DNA of 64,000 bases from Granulosicoccus sp045110475 (GTDB taxonomy: Bacteria; Pseudomonadota; Gammaproteobacteria; Granulosicoccales; Granulosicoccaceae), in contig JBGCGC010000073.1 of assembly GCA_045110475.1 (NCBI GenBank), forward strand, positions 1 to 64,000. The letters are read 5' to 3'. Positions 9,245-18,511 of the stretch are shown here, in pieces. Position 1 is the first letter of the stretch. Each line of letters opens with the position of its first letter. The position numbers were made by a program, and so were the translations under genes. The notes beneath the pieces are model-generated. The model made no database searches. It was not told the DNA's origin and worked only from the letters and a program-made list of their open reading frames with translations.

Positions 9245-10483
9245 CTACTCGTCCTTTTTTTGGTTAGCAATCAATAAATGAGCCAATGGTTGATTCTGCG
9301 TCTTTAGAATACGCTGATCCGGATGCCGTCCAATCCGTGTCAGTAAATCGTGCTTCAGACCAAATAGGTACCCATACCATTCCCGCGACAAGGGTGTTTT
9401 CCATTGCCAGAGACAATGCTCTAGTGCCGACAAAGCCTCCTGGCTGTCTATATTTTTCATCACGGGATTATCCGTAACTTCTATATTGTTAAAATGCGGA
9501 TGATAAAAAAACGGGGCAATATGTTTAAACGCCTGAGGGACATCGTGACGTAGCAACACGCTCTCCCAGCTTGAATTTGTCCTACCCGGTTCAGTTGCAC
9601 CGTCTGATGAATACCGCAGACACTCCGCCATAAGTTCAAGCAATAAGCAATCGGTGTGTACCATGCCGGTGGGATTCAGTAATACGTCCTGCAGTGGGCT
9701 TCTGTGTCGCCACGGACCAATGAACAACCTGCGAGGACAATAATCATTGGCGTACAAATTGTCCCAGAAGATCACACGGTGCTTTGCCACTGGAGCAGCC
9801 ATTTTTGTATCCACCACTCGCAAGGCGTTAGCTGATTCGGTGTTCAGCACCCGGGCAACCACATCACTGCCGCAATAAAGTACATGATGGTGCTCTTTCA
9901 GCGTCTGTACAAATGCTGGCAGGTAATCAACGGCATCTGCAATCAATTCGTCGGCATAGATACGCGGCGTTACCCATAAGCAGGTATCAGACCGGTTATT
10001 TTCATCAGTCACACCTTGCGGTGTCGATAAGGCGTCACCCAGTGCGTTGGCCAATGCAGCATGCGCTTGTCCTTCTGATTCAAAGTGGCCGCTGCGTTCG
10101 TCAAAGTCTGCATCGATATCATCCATCAGAAGTGAAATCAGGTCCGCACCTGCATCGAGCAGTAGCTGACTCTTTGTCACCAGCGATGAAAAATCTGCGC
10201 TGTTCGGAAAATCGGAGAAGTCAAAATCCAGACCGGGCGCTACACCGGTAACCACGCGAACATCACGTTGATGGGCATAAGTGCAAAAAAGCTTGAATTC
10301 TTCAGTCCATGGTTGCTTATAGGGCATGCGCCACTGCAAGCGATGGCAAGGATCTTCCTTGGGCGCGTAGTAATAGGTTGTTAATTCTAGACGCTGCAGG
10401 GTGTTTACGATTTGCCGGCGTTCAGGCCATTCAAGCAAGCGCCCGTAGTAGCCTTCAGCGTAGCCTGTTATGGGTGAGGTCAT
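9245..10483 (-). CDS. GH84-type beta-N-acetylglucosaminidase
   Basis: The protein of about 412 residues starts MTSPITGYAEGYYGRLLEWPERR. EGYYG near residue 10, then YYYAPKEDPCHRLQWR at about 37-52 and LLMDDIDADF at about 118-127, are hallmarks of the glycoside hydrolase 84 (O-GlcNAcase / NagJ) catalytic barrel. The adjacent aspartates D121 and D122 correspond to the catalytic pair. There is no signal peptide and there are no carbohydrate-binding or C-terminal domains, so this looks like a catalytic-domain-only cytoplasmic enzyme. It diverges from an AmpG-like permease gene with about 135 bases between. A role in trimming GlcNAc from imported muropeptides or other glycans is an inference from that placement. 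Confidence 0.83.
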   Translation of the reverse strand: MTSPITGYAEGYYGRLLEWPERRQIVNTLQRLELTTYYYAPKEDPCHRLQWRMPYKQPWTEEFKLFCTYAHQRDVRVVTGVAPGLDFDFSDFPNSADFSSLVTKSQLLLDAGADLISLLMDDIDADFDERSGHFESEGQAHAALANALGDALSTPQGVTDENNRSDTCLWVTPRIYADELIADAVDYLPAFVQTLKEHHHVLYCGSDVVARVLNTESANALRVVDTKMAAPVAKHRVIFWDNLYANDYCPRRLFIGPWRHRSPLQDVLLNPTGMVHTDCLLLELMAECLRYSSDGATEPGRTNSSWESVLLRHDVPQAFKHIAPFFYHPHFNNIEVTDNPVMKNIDSQEALSALEHCLWQWKTPLSREWYGYLFGLKHDLLTRIGRHPDQRILKTQNQPLAHLLIANQKKDE

Positions 10484-10619
10484 CGATTCGCGGCAGCTCA
10501 CAGTAGCTTGTCAGACACCAGACTAGCATGTGTGGCAAGCCTCAGACGACCTGCGCAGTGGCGGCCTGATTGAACTACCGCTATAGTGTCGTTTGACCCC
10601 CACGGCATGTAAATAAATC

Positions 10620-12020
10620 ATGATTGACGCGGCTGCCAATTCAAGACCATCGCTCAGCGTATACGCTGATAAACGCATGCTCAGAATCCTGCTGCTGGGC
10701 GCCATGAGCGGATTTCCATGGGTGTTGATCGGCAGTGCCTTATCGCTATGGCTGAAAGAAGATGGCATGAGCCGGAGTACCATCGGCTGGGCGTCGCTGA
10801 TATTCGGTGTGTACACCATAAATTTCCTATGGGCACCATTGATTGACCGTATCCGCATACCGTGGCTGACTGAACGCGTGGGGCATCGCAAGGCGTGGAT
10901 ACTTTGTCTTCAATTGATCATGCTTATATCACTACTGGTATGGAGCAATCTGTCACCGACCGAGAATCTGGCGCTTGTTATCGCTGTGGGGCTGGCGATT
11001 GCCATCAGCTCGGCCTCGCAGGACATCACTATCGATGCATTACGCATAGAGCAAGTTGATCGTAACGAATCAGCTGCTATGGCCGCAGGCGCGGCGGTGG
11101 CAGTGGTTGGCTGGTGGACAGGCTACAAGCTGGGTGGATTTATCGCCCTCATGATCAGCGACGCACTGCAAAACAATGGCGTAGATAACTACTGGCAAGT
11201 CACCTTCCAGATTCTGGCAGGTCTTATCGTTCTGATGAACGCCTTGCTGTTGTTGATACCTGAGGCTTCCTGGCGAGAGCGACAAGCTGCACAGGCGAAA
11301 GATCAGGCAGCCTTCGGCGCAACCATCGGCAGCAGTGAGGGTGGATTCATCGCCTGGCTGGGCAGCACCATCATTGCGCCGTTTCTTAGCTTCTTCCGTC
11401 AGAACGGCGTGTATGTAGCGTTGTCTATTCTGGGCTTTATCTTTCTATTCAAGCTTGGTGAGGCTTTCGTGGGAAAGATGTCTATCGTATTCTACAAGGA
11501 GGTAGGGTTTTCCAAATCTGACATTGCTATCTACTCCAAGGGACTGGGATGGGTAGTGACCGTCATCTTTACTCTGATTGGAGGCTGGTTTGCCGTAAAA
11601 CAGGGTATCGTCAAAGCCCTGTTTCTGGCAGGCATTGCCATGGCAGCCACCAACCTGATGTTCTCGTTCATGGCCTGGAGCAGCGAGCCGTCGGTACTGC
11701 TATTTGCTGCAGCAGTTCTGATTGATGATGTTACTGCCTCTATCGCCACAGTGATCTTTGTCACCTTTATCTCACTGTTGGTGGACAGAACCTACACGGC
11801 AACACAATATGCCCTGCTGGCCTCACTGGGTACAGCAGGAAGAACGCTACTCGCCGCCTCTTCCGGCGCCATGGTTGATTTTCTGGACGGCGACTGGGGA
11901 TTGTTTTTTATCATTACAGCCTTGATGGTCATACCGTCTCTGGTACTACTGCTGTTGGTGCGCAAGCGTTTCAACACGCTGGAGGCAACGGATAAAGGCG
12001 CGTTAATGACACCAGGATGA
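10620..12020 (+). CDS. ampG: AmpG-like MFS permease (muropeptide import)
   Basis: This 466-residue protein has about twelve to fourteen membrane segments. The first region, LRILLLGAMSGFPWVLIGSAL followed by LSLWLKEDG, and the motif SSASQDITIDALRIEQ are typical of AmpG and the PAT acetyl-CoA transporter branch. AmpG carries GlcNAc-anhydroMurNAc peptides from periplasm to cytoplasm for wall recycling. Here the gene sits next to a GH84 glucosaminidase (divergent), an N-acetylmuramoyl-alanine amidase (convergent), and an NlpC/P60 peptidase and murI within a few kilobases, which supports the assignment. An internal ATG at residue 20 is an alternative start. Confidence 0.87.
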   Translation: MIDAAANSRPSLSVYADKRMLRILLLGAMSGFPWVLIGSALSLWLKEDGMSRSTIGWASLIFGVYTINFLWAPLIDRIRIPWLTERVGHRKAWILCLQLIMLISLLVWSNLSPTENLALVIAVGLAIAISSASQDITIDALRIEQVDRNESAAMAAGAAVAVVGWWTGYKLGGFIALMISDALQNNGVDNYWQVTFQILAGLIVLMNALLLLIPEASWRERQAAQAKDQAAFGATIGSSEGGFIAWLGSTIIAPFLSFFRQNGVYVALSILGFIFLFKLGEAFVGKMSIVFYKEVGFSKSDIAIYSKGLGWVVTVIFTLIGGWFAVKQGIVKALFLAGIAMAATNLMFSFMAWSSEPSVLLFAAAVLIDDVTASIATVIFVTFISLLVDRTYTATQYALLASLGTAGRTLLAASSGAMVDFLDGDWGLFFIITALMVIPSLVLLLLVRKRFNTLEATDKGALMTPG

Positions 12021-12047
12021 CATTGGAATGCAACGCTCACTCAACGC

Positions 12048-12476
12048 TCACGCAATCCTTATCGGCCCCATGGCAATCCCTCTCGACGCACACCAGACAG
12101 CAACATCGAAGTTCGGGCACGTCTTATCTGTGTAGCTAAAATCCCGATGACCACAAATAGTCGCTTGGGGATATTCTGACTGCCACAGCCTCAGCTGTGC
12201 CTCCAGAGAATCAAACTGCTGTGCAGTGAACGCCTTGCGTCCAATAAGGCAGACGCCCAGGCTGATTTCGTTGTGTCCATACACATGCGCACCTTGCCAG
12301 TAATCTGGCCGGGCGGCCTCTATTACACCGCCGCGATTGATCACCCGGTGATAGCCTATCCCATGCCAGCCAAAGCCCAGATGCATCTGATGAATTTCCC
12401 GCGCGCCGATTGCCTCGTTATCCGGGGTATCCGAACAATGCACCACAAGATGCCGAATGGCTGATGCTTCAAGCAC
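12048..12476 (-). CDS. N-acetylmuramoyl-L-alanine amidase (Amidase_2 / PGRP type)
   Basis: The compact 142-residue enzyme starts with IRHLVVHCSDTPD, whose His is the first zinc ligand, and continues GFGWHGIGYHRVINRGG. The C-terminal ICGHRDF and KTCPNFDV supply the second His and a Cys ligand, as in T7 lysozyme rather than the Asp ligand of AmpD. It lacks a signal peptide, so it is either cytoplasmic or phage-like in origin. The enzyme cuts the bond between MurNAc and L-Ala. Together with the convergent AmpG-like gene 27 bases away it suggests cytoplasmic muropeptide processing. Confidence 0.88.
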   Translation of the reverse strand: MLEASAIRHLVVHCSDTPDNEAIGAREIHQMHLGFGWHGIGYHRVINRGGVIEAARPDYWQGAHVYGHNEISLGVCLIGRKAFTAQQFDSLEAQLRLWQSEYPQATICGHRDFSYTDKTCPNFDVAVWCASRGIAMGPIRIA

Positions 12477-12515
12477 AATACACTCCCCGTGTAAAACCTT
12501 AGTTATAGCAGACTG

Positions 12516-12782
12516 CTATCGTTGCTTGTACTGTGTGGGGCAATACGCACGACCCACCCCGGCCGGGCGCTTGGCAACATGTTTGGTCGCACGGTTACTG
12601 ACACGCTTTCGCCACAGGCGAAAAGAGCCGGGTTTCATGTGCGTGCGCATGAGGGTTATCACCTGCTGCTCACTAACCCCAAAGCTTGCGCTAATGGCAT
12701 CAAATGGCGTGCGATCTTCCCACGCCATTTCAATGATTCTGGATAGATCGCTTTCGTTGAATTTGGGTAGACGCTTACTCAT
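12516..12782 (-). CDS. TIGR03643 / DUF2805 family protein
   Basis: The 88-residue basic protein starts MSKRLPKFNESDLSRIIEMAWEDRTPFD, and the motif SEQQVITLMRTHMKPGSFRLWRKRV marks a conserved small family of unknown function (TIGR03643, DUF2805). The central part, with FDAISASFGVSEQQVI, looks like a helix-turn-helix, so nucleic-acid binding is plausible. I use the ATG at 12782; the frame is open four residues further. It lies 40 bases upstream of the amidase gene on the same strand, and a co-transcript is possible. Confidence 0.8.
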   Translation of the reverse strand: MSKRLPKFNESDLSRIIEMAWEDRTPFDAISASFGVSEQQVITLMRTHMKPGSFRLWRKRVSNRATKHVAKRPAGVGRAYCPTQYKQR

Positions 12783-12877
12783 GCATTCTCGCAACAGATG
12801 AAACGAACATAACTTACAGTAATACGGGAAAATACAGATCCCGGTTTGACAGACAGCAGCGTCAGCTCCAACCTGTA

Positions 12878-13435
12878 CTATTGCTTTACCAGTACACCGG
12901 TAAAGCTCTCATCGGTACTGGTACTGACGGGAAAAGTCACGTTACCCATCCCATCAAACTGCACAGTAAACACCGTCACCTGACCGCTCTGACCCACTGG
13001 ATACACCTTGCCTGTATCCAGCTGTGCATTGACATCTATCAAAGCATCGATTGGCCACGTCACATTGTTGCGTTCACCGTTTAGCTGGTTTTCGTTGAAG
13101 GGTTCAACAAGAGGTGCACCAATCCCGATGTCAGCGCATATCGAATCACCGCTGAGGATTTCACTGGTCATGCTGATAGCTGTCCTGCACTGTTGCGGCT
13201 CAAATACGGCCGTTGTCGTCAGTTGCATGTCAACGTCCCACAGGCAGGTTGCATCGGGTCTGAAGTACCTGATCTGACCATCGTAGTTACCGCGCAATTC
13301 GCTATAGTAGACGTTGCCACACAGACCTTCCTGACCTGACATATCGTCCAGCAGACCCGTTGCGTTATCACCACTTTCTGTACTACTGTCACAAGCCACG
13401 ACCAAAGCTGCTAAAGCGATAACTACCTGTTTCAT
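12878..13435 (-). CDS. Putative small lipoprotein of unknown function
   Basis: The 185-residue protein starts MKQVVIALAALVVACDSSTES, a clear lipoprotein signal with the modified cysteine at position 15 and an Asp at +2. The mature part is acidic, has several Cys residues (in GLCGNVYY, ATCLWDVD, QQCRTAIS and SICADIG) that could form disulfides in the periplasm, and ends in beta-strand-like repeats. I recognise no family. An Asp at +2 would favour inner-membrane retention by the enterobacterial rule, which may not hold in this lineage. Confidence 0.7.
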   Translation of the reverse strand: MKQVVIALAALVVACDSSTESGDNATGLLDDMSGQEGLCGNVYYSELRGNYDGQIRYFRPDATCLWDVDMQLTTTAVFEPQQCRTAISMTSEILSGDSICADIGIGAPLVEPFNENQLNGERNNVTWPIDALIDVNAQLDTGKVYPVGQSGQVTVFTVQFDGMGNVTFPVSTSTDESFTGVLVKQ

Positions 13436-13666
13436 TGTGCACCCGTGAAATTTGCGTCATTACTGTAATCACGCTCATACAGATACCTAGCACTTAACCT
13501 GCCTACTGCGTCAGGAAGCTACCGCTGAAACACGGTTAGTGTGGGTTGTCGAAAGCCACAAGCTTTGGCGAATCGTTAATGAACAAAAGTGTTTTATCGC
13601 AGGCAGACTCACCGCCGTATAATCTGGACGAAAACAGTAGCACGCTGTGGTGCCACCCACAGTCAA

Positions 13667-14482
13667 TCAAAGCTCCAGACTAGGAAAACGCACAGGTTCA
13701 AGCTGCATTCCCATGCTGCCCAGCAAGCGCGTGATTGCCTGCGATGGCTCACCGGACGTCATGACAGCCAGATCTCCCGGTACCGGAGCATCAGCTTTGC
13801 TAATCTCATCAGCGGATTGTTCGAGCAAGCGCCGCGCCTGCCGGGCAACGGCGTGTGCAGGGTCCAGCCAGTCGACAGGCCACGGGGCCAGCTTGCGCAT
13901 CTCGTTGACAAGAAACGGATAATGCGTGCAACCCAATGTGACGATATCGGTTTTACGCTGTCCGCGCTGAACAAAGCAGGGCCGTATCTCTTCCCTGAGC
14001 AACTGAGAGTCAATCTCTCTTAACTGCATGTGTTCCTCTGCCATACGAGCAAGCTGCGTGGCACCGACAAGCTTTACCTCACATTGACTACCAAACTGCC
14101 GGATAAGATTTTTTGTGTACGGGCGACTAACGGTACCCGGGGTTGCCAGAACCGTAATCAGACCCGATGCCGTACGTTCAGCGGCAGGCTTTATCGCCGG
14201 CACAATTCCCACAAACGGGATACTGAAACGTTCACGAAGTGCTGGCATGATCAGCGTCGATGCCGTATTACAGGCAACAATGGCAAGACGCGGACGAAAC
14301 CTGTCCATCAGGGTGTTAAACAGACCAACCATCCGGTCTGTCAGCGCTTTCTCTTGCCAGTCACCATAGGGAAAACCGGCATCGTCACCGACATACACAA
14401 ACTGTTCTTCGTGCATGAGTAGCCTTGCCTCACGCAACACAGACAAGCCACCGATACCAGAATCGAAAACAAGAATAGTCAT
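13667..14482 (-). CDS. murI: Glutamate racemase
   Basis: The 271-residue protein starts MTILVFDSGIGGLSVLREA, the usual MurI N-terminus. The two catalytic cysteines are in ACNTAST (C71) and LGCTHYPF (C185). It makes D-glutamate for peptidoglycan. Length and all motifs are complete. It is flanked by non-coding gaps of about 230 bases downstream and 140 upstream, so it is probably a single-gene unit, though it lies within a few kilobases of the wall-recycling genes. Confidence 0.95.
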   Translation of the reverse strand: MTILVFDSGIGGLSVLREARLLMHEEQFVYVGDDAGFPYGDWQEKALTDRMVGLFNTLMDRFRPRLAIVACNTASTLIMPALRERFSIPFVGIVPAIKPAAERTASGLITVLATPGTVSRPYTKNLIRQFGSQCEVKLVGATQLARMAEEHMQLREIDSQLLREEIRPCFVQRGQRKTDIVTLGCTHYPFLVNEMRKLAPWPVDWLDPAHAVARQARRLLEQSADEISKADAPVPGDLAVMTSGEPSQAITRLLGSMGMQLEPVRFPSLEL

Positions 14483-14562
14483 TCAAAGGAAAGCTTCAAA
14501 ATTGATACTGATGCGACACAGTAACAGCTCTGTATGCAGCTACAAATTGCAAACTCGCTGTC

Positions 14563-14588
14563 AGGAGCCTGCGCGGCCGGAGGCTCCT
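14563..14588. repeat. Hairpin sharing a core with a dispersed intergenic repeat
   Basis: AGGAGCCT (14563-14570) pairs perfectly with AGGCTCCT (14581-14588) around a GC-rich 10-base loop. The first 15 bases, AGGAGCCTGCGCGGC, recur at the start of the repeat near 32046. It lies between murI and the 3' end of the beta-propeller gene and may cap that transcript, but no T-tract follows on the minus strand. Confidence 0.55.
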
Positions 14589-14625
14589 AGCGTTTGAATT
14601 TGCGCCAGTATCGTCGTTTTTCTAC

Positions 14626-15636
14626 CTACTGTTGTGGAATATGCTGTTCAGGTAACACGGCTACCCCCCACGGATAACGGCCAACCTTGATGGTTTTTTC
14701 TGCTCTGAGACTGGCTACGTCCACAACCGTGACATCGCCCGAAACACCATTGGTGGTATACAGCTTGTCCTCTTCTGGTGTCAGTGCCATGTGCCAGACC
14801 CGACGGCCAACCAGGATATACTCCTTAACGCTTAGATCTGATCGATCCACTACAGCAACATGATTGGAAGGCCCCAAAGCGATGAATGCAAGTTCCCCGT
14901 CGCGGGTCAGCTCCATGCCCACCGGTTGAATTCTGTCAGAGGAAATTCCCGGAATCTCAAAGTTGATAATGTGCTTGATCTGTTTGGTCTGGGTATCAAT
15001 AACAGACACAGTGCCACCGATTTCTGATGACACCCACAGCTCAGAGTCGTCCAGCGTGAACTCAGCATCACGGGGGCGTTGATCAACCAGCGTGTTGTCC
15101 ACGATCTGTTGCTGTTCGGTGTCAATCCAATGTGCCATGTTGGACGTCTCCGATGTCACGATCGCATACTTGCCATCATGACTGACCGCCATGCCTTCAG
15201 GCTCTACACCCACATCAATCTGGGCCACAACCTGCCGGCTTTCAATGTCTACAACGGTTGCAATCGCATCATCTTCGTTGGCGATATACAAGTGCCGGTT
15301 GTCCGGATGCAGTGCGAATTGCTCAGGATCTTCACCACTGGGCAGTTCAAACAGCATCTTGTTGTCCGCTATATTCATAACTTGCACCGTGTCTGAATCC
15401 GATGCACAGATAAACAAGCGGGTGTAGTCATGACTAATCGTCACGCCGCGCGGTCGTTCACCAACGTCGATTGTGTTGATCACTTCATTGGTGCTGGAAT
15501 CGATAATCGAAATCGTGTCATCCTTCTCGTTGCTCACATAAAGCCAATGAGCCCAGAGAACTCCTGAAGGCAAAGTGGCCAAGGTAAATGCCGTGGAAAA
15601 GACCGCAACAGCACGTTGAACGATTTTTGATTTCAT
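14626..15636 (-). CDS. YVTN beta-propeller protein of PQQ-dependent alcohol catabolism (TIGR03866-like)
   Basis: The 336-residue protein has an N-terminal signal peptide ending near VLWA. About seven beta-propeller repeats follow, of the form LYVSNEKDDTISIIDSSTNEV. The overall form matches a family (TIGR03866) described as occurring with transport genes and PQQ-dependent oxidation of alcohols. The next gene upstream encodes the matching substrate-binding protein, which strengthens the call. It acts in the periplasm; its biochemical role is not known. The propeller may dock the binding protein or the dehydrogenase, but that is inference. Confidence 0.82.
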   Translation of the reverse strand: MKSKIVQRAVAVFSTAFTLATLPSGVLWAHWLYVSNEKDDTISIIDSSTNEVINTIDVGERPRGVTISHDYTRLFICASDSDTVQVMNIADNKMLFELPSGEDPEQFALHPDNRHLYIANEDDAIATVVDIESRQVVAQIDVGVEPEGMAVSHDGKYAIVTSETSNMAHWIDTEQQQIVDNTLVDQRPRDAEFTLDDSELWVSSEIGGTVSVIDTQTKQIKHIINFEIPGISSDRIQPVGMELTRDGELAFIALGPSNHVAVVDRSDLSVKEYILVGRRVWHMALTPEEDKLYTTNGVSGDVTVVDVASLRAEKTIKVGRYPWGVAVLPEQHIPQQ

Positions 15637-15718
15637 AACGTTATATCAGAGATAGGTAAGGTCAACAGGGTTAGCGGTTAACCGGCAGAGTGCGCAGCGA
15701 GCATACTCAGGGTGAATA

Positions 15719-16906
15719 TCACAGCCGGAATAGATCACATTGTGTTTCCGGCTGGTCTACACCAAGCGTGTCAAGCTCAGTTATCGGATGAAGGTAACCC
15801 TCAATAGGCGCAGAAGCGACAACCGCATTGGCATGAACCAGTTGCACGGGTTGTCGCAGTTGCCCGTTCCAGCGACGATAACTTAGTGAGGCTCCCTTGA
15901 ACCCGGCCAATTCAAATTCTTCCGACAGAATATAGCTTCTGACAGTCACGGCATCCACCGCTTTGGTTCGGGTTACTGCTTCACCAATTGAACGTATTGC
16001 CGCCCAGTTGGCGTAGTCACGCGATGTCATGTCGCGCTCGGCCAGTTTGCGAAAACGCGATTGCAGTTGCGCCGCTCCCCATTGCTCGATAACCGCAGAC
16101 CAGGCAATTGGGGTCAAGCCTGCACTTCCTGCTACTGGGCGCGGTAGCCAGGTGTTGTATAGAATGTATTGTGAAAAATCCCTGTCTTCATCGGCAACAG
16201 CCACCACATCGTAGCTTCGTGCCTGGGTAAATACTGGCACCTCGGTAGATGCTGTACGTCGCATGTCTGCATCTTCAACCCAGGTCTTGTCCTCCACAAC
16301 CTCCAGACCGAATTTTCTGAAGGACTCACGCATGGATTCAGCCAACGCCTTGTCACCTTGACGGTTACCTTCGACAAGAAATACCTGTCGCCATTTACGG
16401 AAAGTAAAAAACTGTCCCAGCGCATCCGTCAACATGGCGCGTGACGGGATAGTGTGCAGCACATTAGACCGACAGTCGGTTTGCCTTAGAACGTTGTCCG
16501 TTGCCTGCACATTAAATAACAAGTCATCCTTAGCATCATCAAGATCCGCCACATCAATCAACAGACTGGCTGGCAGATTCAAAACAACCAGCCGAGCATA
16601 GCCTGCAAGTAACTGCCTGATCTTCTCAAGTGCCTCTTGAGGATTCTGATCTGCCTCGAATATCAATGTCTCAAGGCGATAGTTCTGGCCTAGAAATTTA
16701 CCTGTTGTGTTGTTGTCCTCAATGCCGAGGCTGGCACCTTGAAACCCCTCGTCGTCAGGCCAGCTAACCAGATTGGACAACACGGGTGGGCGCTCGATAC
16801 GTTGTTCGATGTACAGGACATCTACATCCATCGGATCCTGAGCGAAGCCGATTACAGGGTTCAGCCCTGCCAAGGCTATCAGCCCGCAGATTACCAAACC
16901 GTGCAT
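15719..16906 (-). CDS. Substrate-binding protein of the PQQ-alcohol-dehydrogenase system (TIGR03863-like)
   Basis: The mature protein begins DVDVLYIEQRIERPPVLSNL and continues FQGASLGIEDNNTTGKFLGQNY, the characteristic start of ABC-type binding proteins found with PQQ-dependent alcohol dehydrogenases (TIGR03863). The fold is that of branched-chain amino-acid binding proteins. I place the start at the ATG at 16906, which gives a clean signal peptide MHGLVICGLIALAGLNPVIG; an ATG at 17014 and a TTG at 17113 are alternatives. No ABC permease or ATPase for it is in the window, nor a PQQ dehydrogenase. The gene follows moaA on the same strand. Confidence 0.82.
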   Translation of the reverse strand: MHGLVICGLIALAGLNPVIGFAQDPMDVDVLYIEQRIERPPVLSNLVSWPDDEGFQGASLGIEDNNTTGKFLGQNYRLETLIFEADQNPQEALEKIRQLLAGYARLVVLNLPASLLIDVADLDDAKDDLLFNVQATDNVLRQTDCRSNVLHTIPSRAMLTDALGQFFTFRKWRQVFLVEGNRQGDKALAESMRESFRKFGLEVVEDKTWVEDADMRRTASTEVPVFTQARSYDVVAVADEDRDFSQYILYNTWLPRPVAGSAGLTPIAWSAVIEQWGAAQLQSRFRKLAERDMTSRDYANWAAIRSIGEAVTRTKAVDAVTVRSYILSEEFELAGFKGASLSYRRWNGQLRQPVQLVHANAVVASAPIEGYLHPITELDTLGVDQPETQCDLFRL

Positions 16907-17119
16907 CCTGTCGTACTGAGAACGACCGCTGAACAGACCTTGTAATCGCACCTGGCGTGCAACCGCATTTACCGCCTTGATAAAACATGCTGCCAGCAAT
17001 TTCTCTGTTTCCATCAGATTTTCAACGATATAACCTAGCGCGTAAGCCTTTGATGGAAAATAGCACTTTGGACTACTCTGAGCTACTGACTCTTGTCTAC
17101 CTGACCTCAACAACCTTGC

Positions 17120-18139
17120 TCAGCCACCAATAAACGACATTTCAACCTTTGGTCTAAGCACCGCAACCTGTGTGCGGGTTTCGGAATAGCGGTCAGTACG
17201 CAATGACCACAGCGTGCGCAGAGCTTGCAAAACGCCGTCATTGTCCGTTTCACGCAGCGTTGGCCTTAGGTCATGGCCACTACTGGCAAACAAACAGGTA
17301 TAGATGCTACCGGTGGCGCTCAGCCGCGCACGTGAGCAATCCCCACAAAAGGGCTCGGAGACTGATGAAATAATGCCAATTTCACCGCCACCGTCCAGAT
17401 ATTCCCAACGCTTGGCTACCTCACCTCGATAATTGGCACTTGCCGGACTTATGGGCAAGCGTGCACTGATCATTTGTGCTATCTGTGCACTGGTTATCAC
17501 GTGCGACAGGTCCCATGCGTTGCTATTACCCACATCCATGAATTCGATAAACCGCAAAATATTGCCACTGCCATGAAAGTACTCGGCCATGGGTAGAATG
17601 CACTGATCGTTCAGCCCTTTTTTGACCACCATGTTGACTTTGGTACCGGTAAAACCTGCGGCTGTAGCGTTATCGATACCGTCAAGTACCGCCTGTACGC
17701 CCACATCAACATCATTGACTCGCTTGAATGTGTCGTCGTCCATAGCATCAAGGCTGACGGTGATACGCTGAAGCCCAGCGCTGCGCAGCGCTTTGGCCCG
17801 TTCCAGCGTCAACAGCGAGGCATTGGTTGTCATGCTGATGTCGGTAATGCCCGGCACCTGTTTTATCTGACTGATCAGCACTTCAAGATCGCGCCTGACC
17901 AGAGGCTCCCCGCCAGTCAATCGAATCTTGGTTACACCCAGATGAGCGGCGGCTCGAACCACACGCTCTATTTCCTCGAAGGTCAGCAATTGCGCACGCG
18001 GCAGAAATTTGTAGTCCTTGTCAAAAATTTCCTTCGGCATGCAATACACGCAACGAAAGTTACAACGATCCGTTACCGATATTCTGAGATCTCTCAACGG
18101 TCGGTTAAGGCGATCAGTTACCACCGCAGACGAAGCCAT
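17120..18139 (-). CDS. moaA: GTP 3',8-cyclase MoaA
   Basis: This 339-residue radical-SAM enzyme makes the first intermediate of molybdopterin/tungstopterin from GTP. C26, C30 and C33 (in TDRCNFRCVYC) bind the SAM cluster, and C265, C268 and C282 (EPFCGDCSRAR and IYTC) bind the second cluster. The C-terminal Gly-Gly needed for activity is present. The ATG overlaps the stop of the preceding 98-aa gene in a TAATG arrangement, suggesting translational coupling. Its place in an aldehyde:ferredoxin-oxidoreductase operon suggests dedicated supply of the pterin cofactor to that enzyme. Confidence 0.95.
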   Translation of the reverse strand: MASSAVVTDRLNRPLRDLRISVTDRCNFRCVYCMPKEIFDKDYKFLPRAQLLTFEEIERVVRAAAHLGVTKIRLTGGEPLVRRDLEVLISQIKQVPGITDISMTTNASLLTLERAKALRSAGLQRITVSLDAMDDDTFKRVNDVDVGVQAVLDGIDNATAAGFTGTKVNMVVKKGLNDQCILPMAEYFHGSGNILRFIEFMDVGNSNAWDLSHVITSAQIAQMISARLPISPASANYRGEVAKRWEYLDGGGEIGIISSVSEPFCGDCSRARLSATGSIYTCLFASSGHDLRPTLRETDNDGVLQALRTLWSLRTDRYSETRTQVAVLRPKVEMSFIGG

Positions 18140-18435
18140 TAGCCCCCACCTCTCTGAAAATGAAGATCGAAATGCGCCTTGAACGCCATCTGCTGTTCCT
18201 GCTCGACTCCCGAGAAACGAAAGGACACCACCGAATACGGAAGCCGCAACAAAGCTATCTTGCGAATCTGCGTAGGGCCAAGATGTATTTTCAAGGTGCC
18301 TTTTTCAACAACCGCATGAACATGATCGCCGTCTCGCTCGAAAGGATGACGACCCATGGCACGGGGAAGCAATCGCCAGAAGTCGTCGTGTGTCAGACCC
18401 ATCTCACGACTGTACTCAATAATTGAATCACTCAT
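18139..18435 (-). CDS. Uncharacterised 98-aa protein of the AOR operon
   Basis: I do not recognise this family with certainty. It starts MSDSIIEYSREMGLTHDDFW, and has a central beta-rich stretch GTLKIHLGPTQIRKIALLRLP and a Gly-rich end. There is no signal peptide, no membrane segment and no cysteine cluster. It sits between the MoaD-like gene and moaA and overlaps moaA by one base (TAATG), so it is almost certainly translated and coupled to cofactor synthesis or enzyme maturation. The conserved look of MGRHPFERDGDHV suggests a real family. A chaperone or cofactor-handling role is only inference. Confidence 0.75.
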   Translation of the reverse strand: MSDSIIEYSREMGLTHDDFWRLLPRAMGRHPFERDGDHVHAVVEKGTLKIHLGPTQIRKIALLRLPYSVVSFRFSGVEQEQQMAFKAHFDLHFQRGGG

Positions 18436-18511
18436 GAGTATTTCTGGATCAGGCTGACTAAAGCACGCGTGGTCAAGCTACTGTCTGTGCCACGCGCATG
18501 AAGTGCGTACA

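Noticed and set aside
13589..14023. 144-codon plus-strand ORF over murI
   Set aside because: Antisense shadow of murI, whose catalytic motifs are intact.
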